Part shown: positions 35,350 to 48,300 of the stretch, piece by piece
How positions within the stretch are numbered: position 1 is the first letter of the stretch
Layout of the letters: each line of letters starts with the position of its first letter
From: Bradysia coprophila
Lineage: Eukaryota > Arthropoda > Insecta > Diptera > Sciaridae
DNA length: 64,000 nucleotides
NCBI RefSeq assembly: GCF_014529535.1
Contig: NW_023503608.1
Span: 3,596,001 to 3,660,000, forward strand
Direction of reading: 5' to 3'
The notes under the pieces: model-generated
What the model was told of the DNA's origin: nothing
Seen by the model: the letters and a program-made list of their open reading frames with translations, nothing else
Database searches by the model: none
Position numbers and translations under genes: made by a program

Positions 35350-38300
35350 GAATAAATCGAATAAAAGAGCTAGTCTCATTTCTATCTGTTTATTGAATTT
35401 AATATGGAGATTTAAGCTTGCTCTACCACTACCTCATGGTATTTTTTAACTTGCTAGCTGTCTATGTTATCCAATTCGCTTGTACTAATTTTATCAATTT
35501 AACCGTGAAATGAAAATGAAAGAGTTAAGAAACCACTTTCAAGAAAATTTAAAGAAGAAAGTCTTTCATCTCGTATTTGTTTCAAATTTTGGAAGTAAAA
35601 AACTAGGATTTTGATACATTTGTCTCACTTGAACTTTCTAGCCCTTCACAAGGACTCCTATCGTGTTTTAATAAAGGCCCAAAATTGAAGTCGATATAAT
35701 TCAGGTGTTATTGACCTCGGAAAATATTTCTTCTTTTTAAGTTTCGGTCCTCAGTGAAAGACAAGTTCGAATCTTACTTCACTCCATTTCGATATTCATT
35801 AAACTCCACAGCATCCACATATCTTGAATACGCTTCACGCTTCCTTTCATTACCAACCAGTAAAAGAAAATTTATGATAGGGTATATTAATGGCAGTGTC
35901 ATTACTATTGGAGAATCAAAGTAACACGAACAATAGTAGAGCAACTTAGTAATCTCGCATGTACTTTTAAAAAAATCCAAATTTCATATTCAATGATAAA
36001 CTCTTCTTTCTTAAGTCCATATCAAATTGTTTCCAACCTTTAACAGGGCTCAGATTTCGGGGATTGTGGGATATTGGGCTAAAATGATGTTTTTCTGGGC
36101 AGGAAGGTTAAAATAGACGGTCCATATTTTTTACAATTTTAAGAAATAGTTTAGGCACGGAGAGCGAGGAACAGTAAAGAAGATACATACGATAATTCTC
36201 ATGATGACGTCCCGACCAGCATGATCACAGTCCGCAAATATTTTTAGATTGCCGTGGGTGACTAAAAATTGCAAGCAAACCTCTTTTTTCCCTGGTGAAA
36301 ATTCAATGTCAAATTTTGGAGTGTCGATTTGTCTAAATGAAACGCTACTTTGAATGTTATTTTAAATAAGATTTTTCCTCTTTATTTTAACTCTTCCATA
36401 AATACCTAAATAAATATTATTAAAGGTTTTTCTGTTTTTCAGCTTTCAACTGGTTTCTTTATATACAATTTTTTGTTTTTGTTTTAAATATGAATTTTCT
36501 AAATTTTTATTAATTATTTCCTTCTCTTTTTCATCTTCATTTTTAGTCGATATCTTTTTTTAATAGTTTTGTTCAGCAAATATTATATGAACAAAAGAAA
36601 AAGTGGAAATGATTTTTTAAAAAAAAGTTTAAATTTTCTCTAAGGCCATAAAATACACACACTTTTCATAATTTTTTTTTTTCATTTTTATTTTATTTTT
36701 ATTGTTCATCTATATAAATGAATAAAGTTTGTGTTTCGAAATGTTCTCAATTTTTTATGTTTAATTTTGTTTTCATTTTACTTTCTTTTTTCTTATTCGA
36801 GATTAATACATTAGTTTCATATCTCTCTATCGTATAATATAGTCTATATAAATATTGAATTATCAGTTTGAGAGGATAAATTGGTTATTACGTGCTCTTC
36901 GTTTTTTTATTTTTATTTTTTTCTTCTTTTATTTGTTTTAGTATTGTAATTACAATAATTATAATTACAGCTAAAAATTCTGTTGTTTTTTCATAACATG
37001 TTGTAGAACAGTGGACAGATGAACAGTTGGCTAACATTACATTCAATTTACACTTTCTCTATATATTCATACAATAACTAGGAGTTGTTCATCGATAATA
37101 TTAATTTTATTCACTAATTGCCATGTTACAATACGCTAGAGGCTACAAAATTGTATCTGATCTTTATCAAGTCAACTAATTTAGATTACGGTTAGAACAG
37201 ACCAGTGGCTAACATTGATCTATTTTGACTCTAAAAAGATCTACCATAGGAAAAGATAAAATTAAAATAAGTATCAGGGTCGATTGGAGAAAACTCAATT
37301 TTCAAGATTTCCTAATTTGTCATACACCTTTATATTAGATCAATTTATCAGAAAGAGAAAAACTGGAAAATTCTTAAAGTATTTCGATAGGAGTAGGATA
37401 AATATTTTCAGAATTGGCAATTTAAAATAATCAATCAAAAACACTCAAAATAGTAAGAGTGACGCAGGTCCCTGTGCATACTTACAAAACATGTGATATC
37501 GCTGTAGATGACGCATTCTGCGCTATTACGCAAAAATTGTAAAAGCAAAAATTTGACCGAAAAAATTGTACCAATTTTTTTTAACCAGATTTAAGGTCAA
37601 GGACAAGGTATCAGATTTAATAAAACTGTGCACTTTCTCGTAAATGTCAAATCAAGCACTTCAAGGCCTAAAAGATGCAAGTAAATGTGCTTTGAACTCG
37701 GTGAAATTTGTTAAAAATTGGCAACGTTGTTTTTCTAGGTATATCTTGCATTTTAGGACGAATTGTTAGATGTTTTAGATGTTTTAGAACCGGCAAGGTT
37801 ATTACGGTATAATCAATAAATCTGCTACTTCTTATGTTTAAAGTCTCATTTGATTTACCATTAATTTTACTGTAGAAGACGTCATTAGCAGTTTGATAAA
37901 TGTATGCCTGTACTACTTTCGAACTAAAAATACTTTCCAGTGATTTTTTTTTTTGGTTTACAAATGATGATTCTACAACAATTATGAAAGAACAACACAA
38001 CTAATATATCCGTTGGTAATCTACTATAATATGTTTATCAGATCGAGCAAACCCTACAATTGTCAATCATAGTTTTTGAATTAATTTTAATTTTTCATTT
38101 TAATTTTTCTGATAAAAAAATCTTATTTGAATAATTCCTAATAATATTTTTAATTCTGTCGCAAGAGTAATTTCATTTAATTTTATTTACAATTTTTTTA
38201 AATTTAAATTTTTTGTGTAAACTTTTAAGATTTTCTTAGAAATTTTCATTTTATTTTTCATTTCTCTTTTGTTTCAAAACTTAACGAATTTATTTACAAT

Positions 38301-38940
38301 TTTTCATTTAATTTAATGTTTCTCTCTTTTTTTAAGTAAAGCGTTCACAGTATACCAAAGCTTTATTCGACATGCTCGACATGTTGATATTATTATTATT
38401 ATTTTTGATATAATTATAAATGTCTCGTGTCGACCGTCAATAAAAATTTAAATTGAACAAAGTTCGTAAAATAATCAAATTTTTCTATTTAAACAAAAAT
38501 TATCAACAATGACAACGTAATGGCGCACCTCACTACATCGAACTAATGACATTAAAAATTAAAAACAAAAATTATGACACGCACAACGGGAAATGTACAG
38601 TGGAAAGAAGTTGTAAAAATAATGGAAAAAAAAACAAACATCACGAAGTTGGTTGGTTGATTTAGTGATATGAATCGCAAATTGATTTATTGAATTTTCG
38701 AACGAGTTCAGTTTTAAGGGTGGTGGTTGTAATTACTTAAGTGATTTTGTTTGGTAACTAATTTTTATTGATTGAAACAAATAATTTTCGAGCTTCTACA
38801 GCATCTACTGATTGGAAGAGAAAATCGTACCATGATTCTGAGTTTAAATCTGAGGAATATTGCAATCTCTGTTGAGCCGAGTTTACAGATCAAAATGTGC
38901 AAAATCTTACACCAAGTTCGTGCTACCTACTTGATATTTA
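35350..38940. other. AT-rich gene-poor stretch
   Basis: No supportable gene. 36.3-38.7 kb is strongly T/A-biased and full of short homopolymer runs. Confidence 0.4.
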
Positions 38941-39530
38941 TAGAGGACAACATTACTAAAGGGTAATCACTACCATATCTTTAGAACTACTCAACCGATT
39001 TTCATAAACTTTTTTCGCCTAGAATTATTTGTAATTTGAGTTGAGACCCATATTGAGACCATCCGACCTACAGTTCGGAATATAGAGTGGAAAACCCAAA
39101 AAAATGGACAAATGTTAAGGACATACCATCGCCGCAACTTGAGTTATATCAATGTTTTCTTAGTAGATCATAAATGGAGAAAAATCATGAGGTAGGTCCA
39201 TAGCAATCACCATGACGATATTTTTTCAAAAACAATAAAAAGCGGGACGACATTAAATAAAATGTTTCGCTGATGATTTCGACTCATGAAACATTCTAAA
39301 ATATTTTTTATTTCGCTGCACCCTCCAGCACAGTAGTGGTAGTTATTGACAGTAGTTTTTTTTTAACCATAACTTTCAAACTTTGAGTCGGATATAGCTT
39401 ATATGGAGCTCAAAAAATCAGAAATAATTATTTCAGTGAAAAAAAGTAATGAAAATCGGTGGAGTAGTTTGAGAGCTAATAGCCATAATGGTAGTTACGA
39501 CCTTCAGTAATTTTGCCCCCGATGTTACTT
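38941..39530. repeat. About 590-bp imperfect foldback
   Basis: The left end (AACATTACTAAAGGGTAATCACTACC, written here in two parts: AACATTACTAAAGGG and TAATCACTACC) pairs imperfectly with the right end (GGTAGTTACGACC and TTCAGTAATTTTG). The sub-terminal CAACCGATTTTCATAAAC pairs with ATGAAAATCGGTGGAGTAG. The interior is non-coding. This is a large degenerate inverted-repeat element. Confidence 0.55.
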
Positions 39531-40877
39531 ATTACTACAGGCAAGAGTTTTATTGCAAGTTGTCCCTTCTTAGATGCTACTAGTTAAAAAAGTTTCGTCA
39601 TCTTACGATGCATCCGCATAGTCTCGGAGTCTCGCATCATTTGAGATTTGCATCACTGAGATGTAAGCTTTTGATTCTCTCTTTTCTAAGGTGATCGGTA
39701 ATGACACTGAAATGTGAATCACAGAATGTTCTAATGACGAGTTGAACGTTAGACACGCCGAAAATGTTGTTGCGATTTTTTAAATCAATAATTTACTGAA
39801 ATTGATCATTGAAACTGCCATATTATTGGTATATACAAAGAATGGATTCCACTGTGGAATTTATGTTTATTGGATACTGCCCAAAGTGTAGTAATTGTTC
39901 TCTTTTTTCTCTAACCCCCTCAGTAGATCGCTCTATATAACAGCAATTTTTAATTTAATACGACAAAACCCCTACTTTTCTAAATTTTCTTTTTATTTTG
40001 AATAAGAAAATTTCAGCTAAGGCGACTAGAATAATTGAAGAAAACGATTTTGTTTGAACGAAAATGAAATAAAATTCCATTTCTATCTTCGACTAAATGA
40101 AATATCAAGTGAAAATTGTCCTAAAATTAAATATGATTTTGATTTTACAGAGTCATCGTTCATACACATTGTTAAGCTAGTCAGTCAATAATTAATATAA
40201 ATGAAACAATAAAATTGTTTTGATGAGCATCATTTTGTTGCTAATTAGAAAATTTATTAAATTTTATTTTTCAATTTAACTTTTTACTTGAAAATAATTT
40301 TTGGTTTTCATTCATTTACGACTTAGGAAATATATAGTCGAATCAATACAGGATTTTCATTTTTAAATTTTGTTTAAATATTACGTTGATCTACGGGCTA
40401 AAGTATTGATTTCAATGTAAACAGGATGCAACGAGAACCGCAAAACTCAAAATATTTGAATGTCGAGTTTTTCTTCACTGTTGGTTCCATCGGTCACTTT
40501 TACAAAGAAGTTAATGAAATTTGAAAGATTTCCAAAATCTGCCTGCCCTGACAAATGAATTACCGCCATGAGAATAGTCGAAAAGTACCAAAAGAAAAGA
40601 AAATTTGTGGAACATTTGTTGATCTGAGGCATACCGTCACTAAATTCACAAAAACTGGAATTTTCAACTTTTGAATCTCAATGAATTTTATATGCTTGCA
40701 GACATAGAAACACGAGAAGAACTGAAAATGAAGGCTTGCACAGGAATAAATTGAGATTGAAAGCATTAACCAAAAACGCAAATTTGATGGTTCAGAGCTT
40801 TCCGGATAATTGTTTTTATTGGCTTACAGCGCAAACCCTCTTTTGAAGTCTACAAAAATTGTCAAAATAATTGAATG

Positions 40878-41074
40878 AGATTTTTTTGTCGGAATAGCTC
40901 AGTTGTCTTTATTGATTACCAAATATTTCGACCATACCGATAAGGTATAAGTTAATGTACGTGTAAGTTTGTGAGAACATTTGTTCTAGAATGTTATTTG
41001 GTTTTCAGATCAAACCACTGACGATGACGATGAACCGTGGTCGAAATATTTGGTAATCCGACAAAAAAAAACTC
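40878..41074. mobile_element. About 200-bp inverted-repeat element
   Basis: A 20-bp exact pair, ATTACCAAATATTTCGACCA (about 40915) and its complement (about 41037-41057), lies inside an outer pair, TTTTTTTGTCGGA (from about 40881) with TCCGACAAAAAAA (about 41058-41070). The left arm carries about 20 extra bases between the two blocks. It is a non-coding foldback; which transposon family it belongs to is not clear. Confidence 0.65.
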
Positions 41075-41339
41075 ATTTATTTAGCAAGGCTCAAAAACGA
41101 CGTAAATTTATCAAAATAATTGATTCATGGCTGGTGCAACAATTTAAATTCATCTTCCCCCAGAGTAGTTTGCGGTTGTGTCGAGTGAAAATTACCTCGA
41201 AAAACGATGTATACTTTGTCTTTGTGACATTGTATGGAGCAGAGAGTCAAGCTGAGCCAATAACTTTTACTTTATGTGTATAGTGGCATGGGCTCTGCGT
41301 GAAGACTTTCTGGAGCGTTTTCACCCTCGGGTTGTATAT

Positions 41340-41515
41340 AGTGTTAAAAGAGAATGTCAAAAAGGGTGTTCACCCATCGAGCTCAGTTAAATTAACTGGT
41401 TTGTTCGTAGTTAACTGGAATTTTACATACGATTTTTGACGTATCACCCATCGAAACCAGTTAAGCAACTGGTCATTTTTCTCTCTTTTACGCTCTTTTA
41501 AGACTGTATAAGCTA
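41340..41515. mobile_element. MITE family B, copy 2
   Basis: Begins AGTGTTAAAAGAG like copy 1 and ends CTCTCTTTTACGCTCTTTTA. It shares CACCCATCGAGCTCAGTTAA and a TTAACTGG-type core with the copy at 14414. It is about twice as long because the CCAGTTAA-containing core is present twice in inverted orientation. Confidence 0.68.
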
Positions 41516-42358
41516 GACATCAAATTTTGTTAAACAGATTTATTGGTGGTGCCGATTTAACCTGTCACACACGTCATGCATATGACCAGTATTATTATCG
41601 GGTCTATTACTTCCATTGATCCAAGTATTTTCAGTCGGTTGATTTAAAATCTTGTACTTCATACCATACTACCCAGAGCTTGTCATTATTTTTATCGTCG
41701 TTATCGATAACAGATGAATGTGACAGGTTAAGGATAATCACTCAGGATTTGTCGTGAAAATATTTTTTTTTTATGTTTTGACCGGTCTGAATAGATTTAG
41801 GGAATTGGCGATAAGTTCGTAATTTTATTTTTTTTGTTATGGTGTGGTGGGGTATACAGTCCGTTCGTTACATCCTGTTTGAATTAGAGTGACTTTAGAA
41901 AGTAAAATTTGTTTTGTTTGAAAAAAATATGTACAATATTTCTATTTGAGTAGATGTTTGTGGATTTCAAACATTACAACATTCGTTCCAAATGTTCAAA
42001 CGAATTCGTTTTTCTTTTTACATAATTTGATCCCAAAACACGTTCATTTGATAAAATGTTGGCAAATAAAACAGCTAATAATCCAAATAATATTTTCCTT
42101 TTTTACAATTTTTTTTTTCTTTAATATTTCCGATAATTTCAATTTTCACTTATTGAACTACCTGTCACCTGTCACCGTTTTACATTTTACCATTATTAAT
42201 GGTACAAAAATACTTATCACTCCCTTAAATTGTCTCATCAATTTTCCATTCTCCAGCATCAACATTTTAGCGTAATTTTAGTCGAGACTCAATGTTCACA
42301 CACCCACACAAATTTATTACCGTTGTTGGTATGATCGATACGAATTCATTTGGTTTCA

Positions 42359-45300
42359 CTAAATCCACTTATTTTTACCGACTGCTGAACGGAGCCTACG
42401 GCCCCACATTAGGTTATATCATACTATCGTACCTTGTAGATGCTGTGGCGATGGTGCTTGTTGCGGTCGCTGTTCGTCAGACGATGGTATTTGAATCGAA
42501 GACATGCTGTCCATTGAACTTAAGCCCAAATTTGAACCACCGAAACCTGACGGAATTATTCCGCTACTCATGCAGGGTACACCCAACACCGGCAACGGTT
42601 CTTCCGGAGGTGTTACCTGTAGATTAAACTTAAAATCAAATGAATATTCGGGTGTGTTTGTGCAGTTTATTTACCTCCAGTCCGATGCTGCCATTCAATG
42701 CAATTTTTATTGGATTCGAATGATTGCTGGCCTGCATCAGTGTGGTGAAATGACTGATGCCAATTTCTTCGAGAGACGATTTTCGTCGTCCCGAAACGCC
42801 GACATTCGGCAAACCTTGCCTCAACGAATTTGATCGTCGGAGCAAGATATCGTTGTCAATCTAAAATGTAAAAAAGAAAAAATTGCTAACATCTGTGATC
42901 GGTTGATAAAATGGATTTGCTTAACCCTTAATGAATTGCTGCGTCCTCTGGTTTGTCCAACAAGCGTAGGGCTATCGGGTAAGGAAAGAGAATTGGATTT
43001 AGTGGTAACTAATGGTGCACGTGGCGTTCCATACCCAGATACTCCTTGCAACGAATTTAACTGAAAACCGGATCCACGACGTGATCCAGCTGCACCAGCA
43101 GCTGCCATATTCAAATTCGAACAGAACGATATGTTTGATTTACGTCGTGAATTATGTCGCTCGAATGTTTTTTGTGCTGAAAATGGTGATGGACGAACAA
43201 GGTATCTGTGCGAAAGTGTGCAAAATGTTGAGGATGAGTTGGAAGTATATATATAATTCTGTATGATCAAATCGGAATTAAGACTCACATAATATCACCT
43301 TCTTCCAACTTTAAATCACAACTGGGATTTATGATCACGTAAGACAAACTGTTACGTTTCTCACTAACGTCATCATAGTCTACGCCCGGCAAATTCAGAG
43401 ATTCCATACGACTACGAACTAGATTAGCTATTTCGGCTCGTTCGATTTGTTGAGCATGATTATCACGAGCCTCGTCTGTCATATTGATTGAATACTACAA
43501 AAGATAGTGGAGATACGACAGTTAGAAACGGTGGATGAGCATTTTTCTTGGTAAAATTCGAGAACTGAAATTATTGCATTTGAATCAATGAAAATTTGTT
43601 AGCACCTCGTGAGGTTCGATAAGGTTTTGGCAATTTGAAATTTTAATTAATGATTTGAAATTCGATAAATATGGACAGACAATCAATGTATCAACCAGAC
43701 TAGATAATCATTTGAAGAATTTTTTAGAAATTTGAATGATTTTCATTTCATCAAATGCCTTCCAATTTAAAGTCAATTGAAGAGCTTTCTTCATCGAAAT
43801 GAAGGGAATGAAGCTTCCCATGTTTGTCTACTTCAACAAAAATTTAGTTTAAATTGTCTGTCGGCTTCATTTTCTAGTATATAATGGTTACGGTTATATG
43901 TCTAATATTGGTACTATCTACGGAACTAAATCAGAAAAATGCATTTTCAATAAACGGTAACATTTCAACATGAACTCTCAATTCAATAATCGCTATGGTG
44001 TCTCTTTTACATCATATCAGGGCCTCTAGAAATTGTTTTGCTAAATTTCTGAAAAAAATTTCATTGAATTTTTTAGTTTCTAGCAACACCAGTCTCCAGT
44101 CATGTACTATTAATCGGACACTGGTTGTGTCCGATTACTGATACGTGCCTGGAGACTGTTGTGCTTCCCCTAGATCTAATCTCAAATTTCTCGACAAAAA
44201 AAATCAGAAAAGATCGAGGAAACTTCAAAGAAATGTAGAAAAATTCAAGAAATTAACGAAAATAATTTCTTCAAAATATGCCCCGCTTTGATAGAGTCTA
44301 GTGTATATTATGTTCAATGGACTAATATCTAATTCATAATGTTATTCCAAAATGCAGCTGAACTAAGATCATTATTATGTTCAATTTTACAGATTAATCT
44401 AATAAAATAACAAAATCATTCAGAGCTATAGATATACCAACATTATACGTTACTTACCGGCGGAAATGAACAAAACTTTTGTATGAATATTGTGTGGTGT
44501 TTTTGAATATAAGTTAATCGAATGGATGAATCAATGTCAAACTAAAACATTTATGTTATTCACAAGAACTACGAATAAGTTTTCCACAAAATTTATTATA
44601 TCGTTTTACAAGAACGACAGAATTGTCGGAAAAGTCCAACGAATTTTCTTTTTACCGTAGTTGTTGCAGTAGAGGTACATTAAGATATAGTAAGGAATTA
44701 GGTTCTTTTTTTTTGTACTAACCAATTTATACCAAACCTTTCAAATTTTTGATTAAAAAAAAATCAAAAAAAAATATCAAGAAGACTTACTGATGATCCT
44801 CTTCTCTCAGTACAGCTACCTAAACAAGTTGTTGATTTTGAATGTCCAGGCGGTCTATATGTGACACCGCGTAGACCGCCTTCACTTGATGCCTGTTTGC
44901 CTGACGCAGGTTGGCCAGATTCCTCATCGTACTAATTTTTGGTATTTTTGATAGCATGCGTCAAGCGGTTTAAAAAAAATGAATAAAAAAATTTCAAATC
45001 ATTTTGTGGTATCGAATTAGGTGAATTTTGTTTTCTTTCTTTTAAATTGCTTGATTGTTCATTTTAGTTCAATATTTTTTTTGGTTTTTTGAAGACATTT
45101 AAACATAATTATTTACATTCGAATAGATAAAATTTTGAAAAATAAAAATAAAAGAATTCATGCTGTCAAGTCAGACCAAAAAGAGTGTTCGTTACAACAT
45201 TTAGATCTTAGTTAAACGAGGGTTTCTTTTACCGTATCTAAAGTGCAACACAAGGACAATGAACAAGTTTTGACTTTTTATTGCTAAAACAGTGAAATTG

Positions 45301-48300
45301 GTCCCTGATATTCAATCGAAGCTCTTGTCCCGTTCCTCTCGCTTAAAAGTTTTTTTTTAATTAATTTTTCGTTAGATTAAATTAGACTTTGAAACCGAAT
45401 CTGTTAGATAAAAAATGGTAAGCTAACAAATACATCTGACACAAGAGCCCGACCAATTTTTGTGACCATACCTTGACGACATTTTGGTGATACTTTCTAT
45501 AGTTTGAATGTCAAAGCAATTGCGTACAATCGATACTCTAACTGAAAGATTTTGTGCTGATCACTTAAATGTGTTCGGTACAAGCGAAAACCAGCACTTT
45601 AAACATATATGTTCCATTGAAGTGGAGAAGCAGTCAATATATTACAAGTGTGCTTCCGGGGAAATTCACTTTACACTTTGTAGAAGTGCTGAAGCAATGA
45701 CTGTACAGTGCTTCGGGGAAAAATCAGTTTGTGCATATCCCATTTCAAAATTATGCAAAATTTCCACCAGACAGAATTCTTTAGATGGTCAATATTAATG
45801 GACGTGTCACTGACATTATTAACGAGCCAAGGAACTGTGTCATTAATCGTGAAATTTGGCACAATTTTCAATTCGAAGGAGTGGATAGATGTTGAATGTA
45901 ATTCTTTTCCGAAAATCAGTTTCCTTAAGAAAAATGTTTCGTTGCAAAACCTAAGGTAAAACACGCCACAAACGAATGAGGAAAAGCTTTCAGGCTACAA
46001 CAATTTGCATTCATCTAAAATTAGGTAACGTTTTTTAGTTAGGCTACAGCAGCACTGCCATTTAACAACACACTTATCAGCAAGCTTTTACAAGTGCATG
46101 CGTTATTTCAATGAACATATCCTCACACACACATGCAAAGCACAGAAAACTTTCATTTGAATTTTGTGCAATTTTAGAATTTACAGTTTTCTTTTAGAAA
46201 CGGTAGGTGCATGAAACGAGAACCTAATATGCACACCACATAGCCAATTCTTCAACTTATTTTTTTTTCTTTTCTTTACTACCATCAAACTAACCAGATT
46301 TATTGCTAATGGAACCAATAACATTGTCGACATTTATTACACAAATATTCGTAATGCTAATTTTCGTTATTTTAAATTTGTCACATTTAGTTACACAACA
46401 ATTTGTTTTGGCTTCGTTTTGAAACACATAATTGATTTGACTCACTGCGTGCGTGTGCGACGACCAAGAGGGCCCAAATTTTATTTTTATTTTTTTTTTA
46501 AATTTGCTTTTCATCAAATATAGGAATGATACCTCACCATACGTTCATTCTGTATTGTTCTTATTAATAATTGTTCAACAAATCCATAATTGTAAAGTTA
46601 CTCTTGTTTGAATTGCAAGGTGCATTTACAAAGCAATTTAAATTTTAAACTAAAACATGAGTGAACTAAATTAAGATCATGGGGGGATGACTTTAATCAT
46701 AAAGCTGAGTGAATTACATAAAAACAAAAATAATTTACAAAAAGTTAATGTTCAACAAAACGGATATAACCTAAACGTGTTTGCGTTGGGACTCTTGCAC
46801 ATTTACACACCCCGACTGGAGTTTAACTTAAATGGTGTTTGCTATGGGAAGTTGCTCTCGCGTACCGATTCCCTTGTCAACAATAAGTTTTTTTTTTTAA
46901 ATAAATTACAAACAAGTTAAAACAAGTCAAAAACTTGTACCGAAACCCCCGTCGAAAACGGGTACATAATTTTCAAGGAAAATATTTCAATATTTGAGCG
47001 GAACGACAAACGTCTACATCCCTTCGGTTCTAATGTAAATTGTGGATTTAGAAACAAATGTTTCTGGAACTTTGACCCGCATTCCGGTAATTTGGCATAT
47101 TAAGTATTATGTACATCAAAGTGGCAACCTTCCACGGTGATTACCCAATGTGATACAACAAACACAGAGGCAGTGGCTATAATTTAGTGAAACTTTTGCA
47201 GGTGGCTATGTAATCTGTTGTGGTAAATGTGGTCGATATGCCTGTCGTATGTGAAATGTTAAATACAGTGCGCCAGATTCATTTTACATTTTATAGAATT
47301 TAAGATCCGACAATTATGTGAGTACGTCGGTCTATACATCTGAATATGATGATTATTCAAATAGATTGATTCCAAGGCGGGCAGCCCATAAGTTATTCCG
47401 GAGAATTCGATTGGATTAAGGGAAAACATAGTTTTGTAATAACGTCCCATTGACTCACAAAGTGTCTAGTGTCTAGATGTTGATATGGTTTCTCGTTTAC
47501 TAGTCACTCTGTCAAGTGATCTATAACTCAAAATAGCAAAATATATGATGAAAATATTGAAGTGATAGATATCCTATCAAACACTATGAAGTATCAAACT
47601 AAACTAAAGAAGTAATAGATTTAAGGCTAACTTTGGTACCAAAAAGTGTATTATACTGCTCTGTCAAAGACTTTGACTCAAAGTCAGGAGTTTTAGGTGT
47701 ATGTATCAGTTTCCAACGCAATAGTTTGTAAATGGCTTTGATATCCTCCCATGTCATCCTGAAACCTGGTTGAGCTGAACCCGATTTGATAAATTTTGAT
47801 ATGGCCTGAAATAACCTTAGACCTGAAATATAGGCTTTAGGTTGACCTGAAAATTTCTAAAAATTTCAGGTGACCTGGCAGGCTTCTCTTTGATTTATGT
47901 GTTCCTACACAGCGCTGCTCTTCCTGGCAATTGTTTGATCGATATTCTAGACTCTGAACTTGCGTCGACCAATTATTATTATGGTTATTGTAAGCTGAAC
48001 ATTCATTTTTTTGGGAGGACTGAATGTTTAATGAACATCGGAATTTCCAATATACAGCTTCTAACGATTCTGGCTTTATTTGGTCAATCAAAGCTAGAAG
48101 CTGACCTAGTATATAACACAAGAGGATGACAATAGTTGCCATTGAAATTTAAACTGGTGATTTGAGTCCCTGACTGTTGCTTTGGAGGATCATAAGAACC
48201 AGTTCTAGTCCTTAGAAATCAGAAATATTTAGAGCTACAAAAAACTGTTCAGTTCAATGATGTTTTTACAGTGCAAGATGATACAAGATGATTAGAGAAA

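Noticed and set aside
41020..41060. Possible hammerhead ribozyme (CTGACGA ... CGAAA)
   Set aside because: A core-like CTGANGA and GAAA are present and the long arms could form one stem, but stem II would be only about three pairs and stem I does not pair.
42292..42833. Two plus-strand open frames of about 110 codons
   Set aside because: They are antisense shadows of SLO2 exons.
45508..45964. Overlapping open frames on both strands, one faintly like a retroelement polyprotein segment
   Set aside because: The resemblance is too weak to name, and both frames are short.
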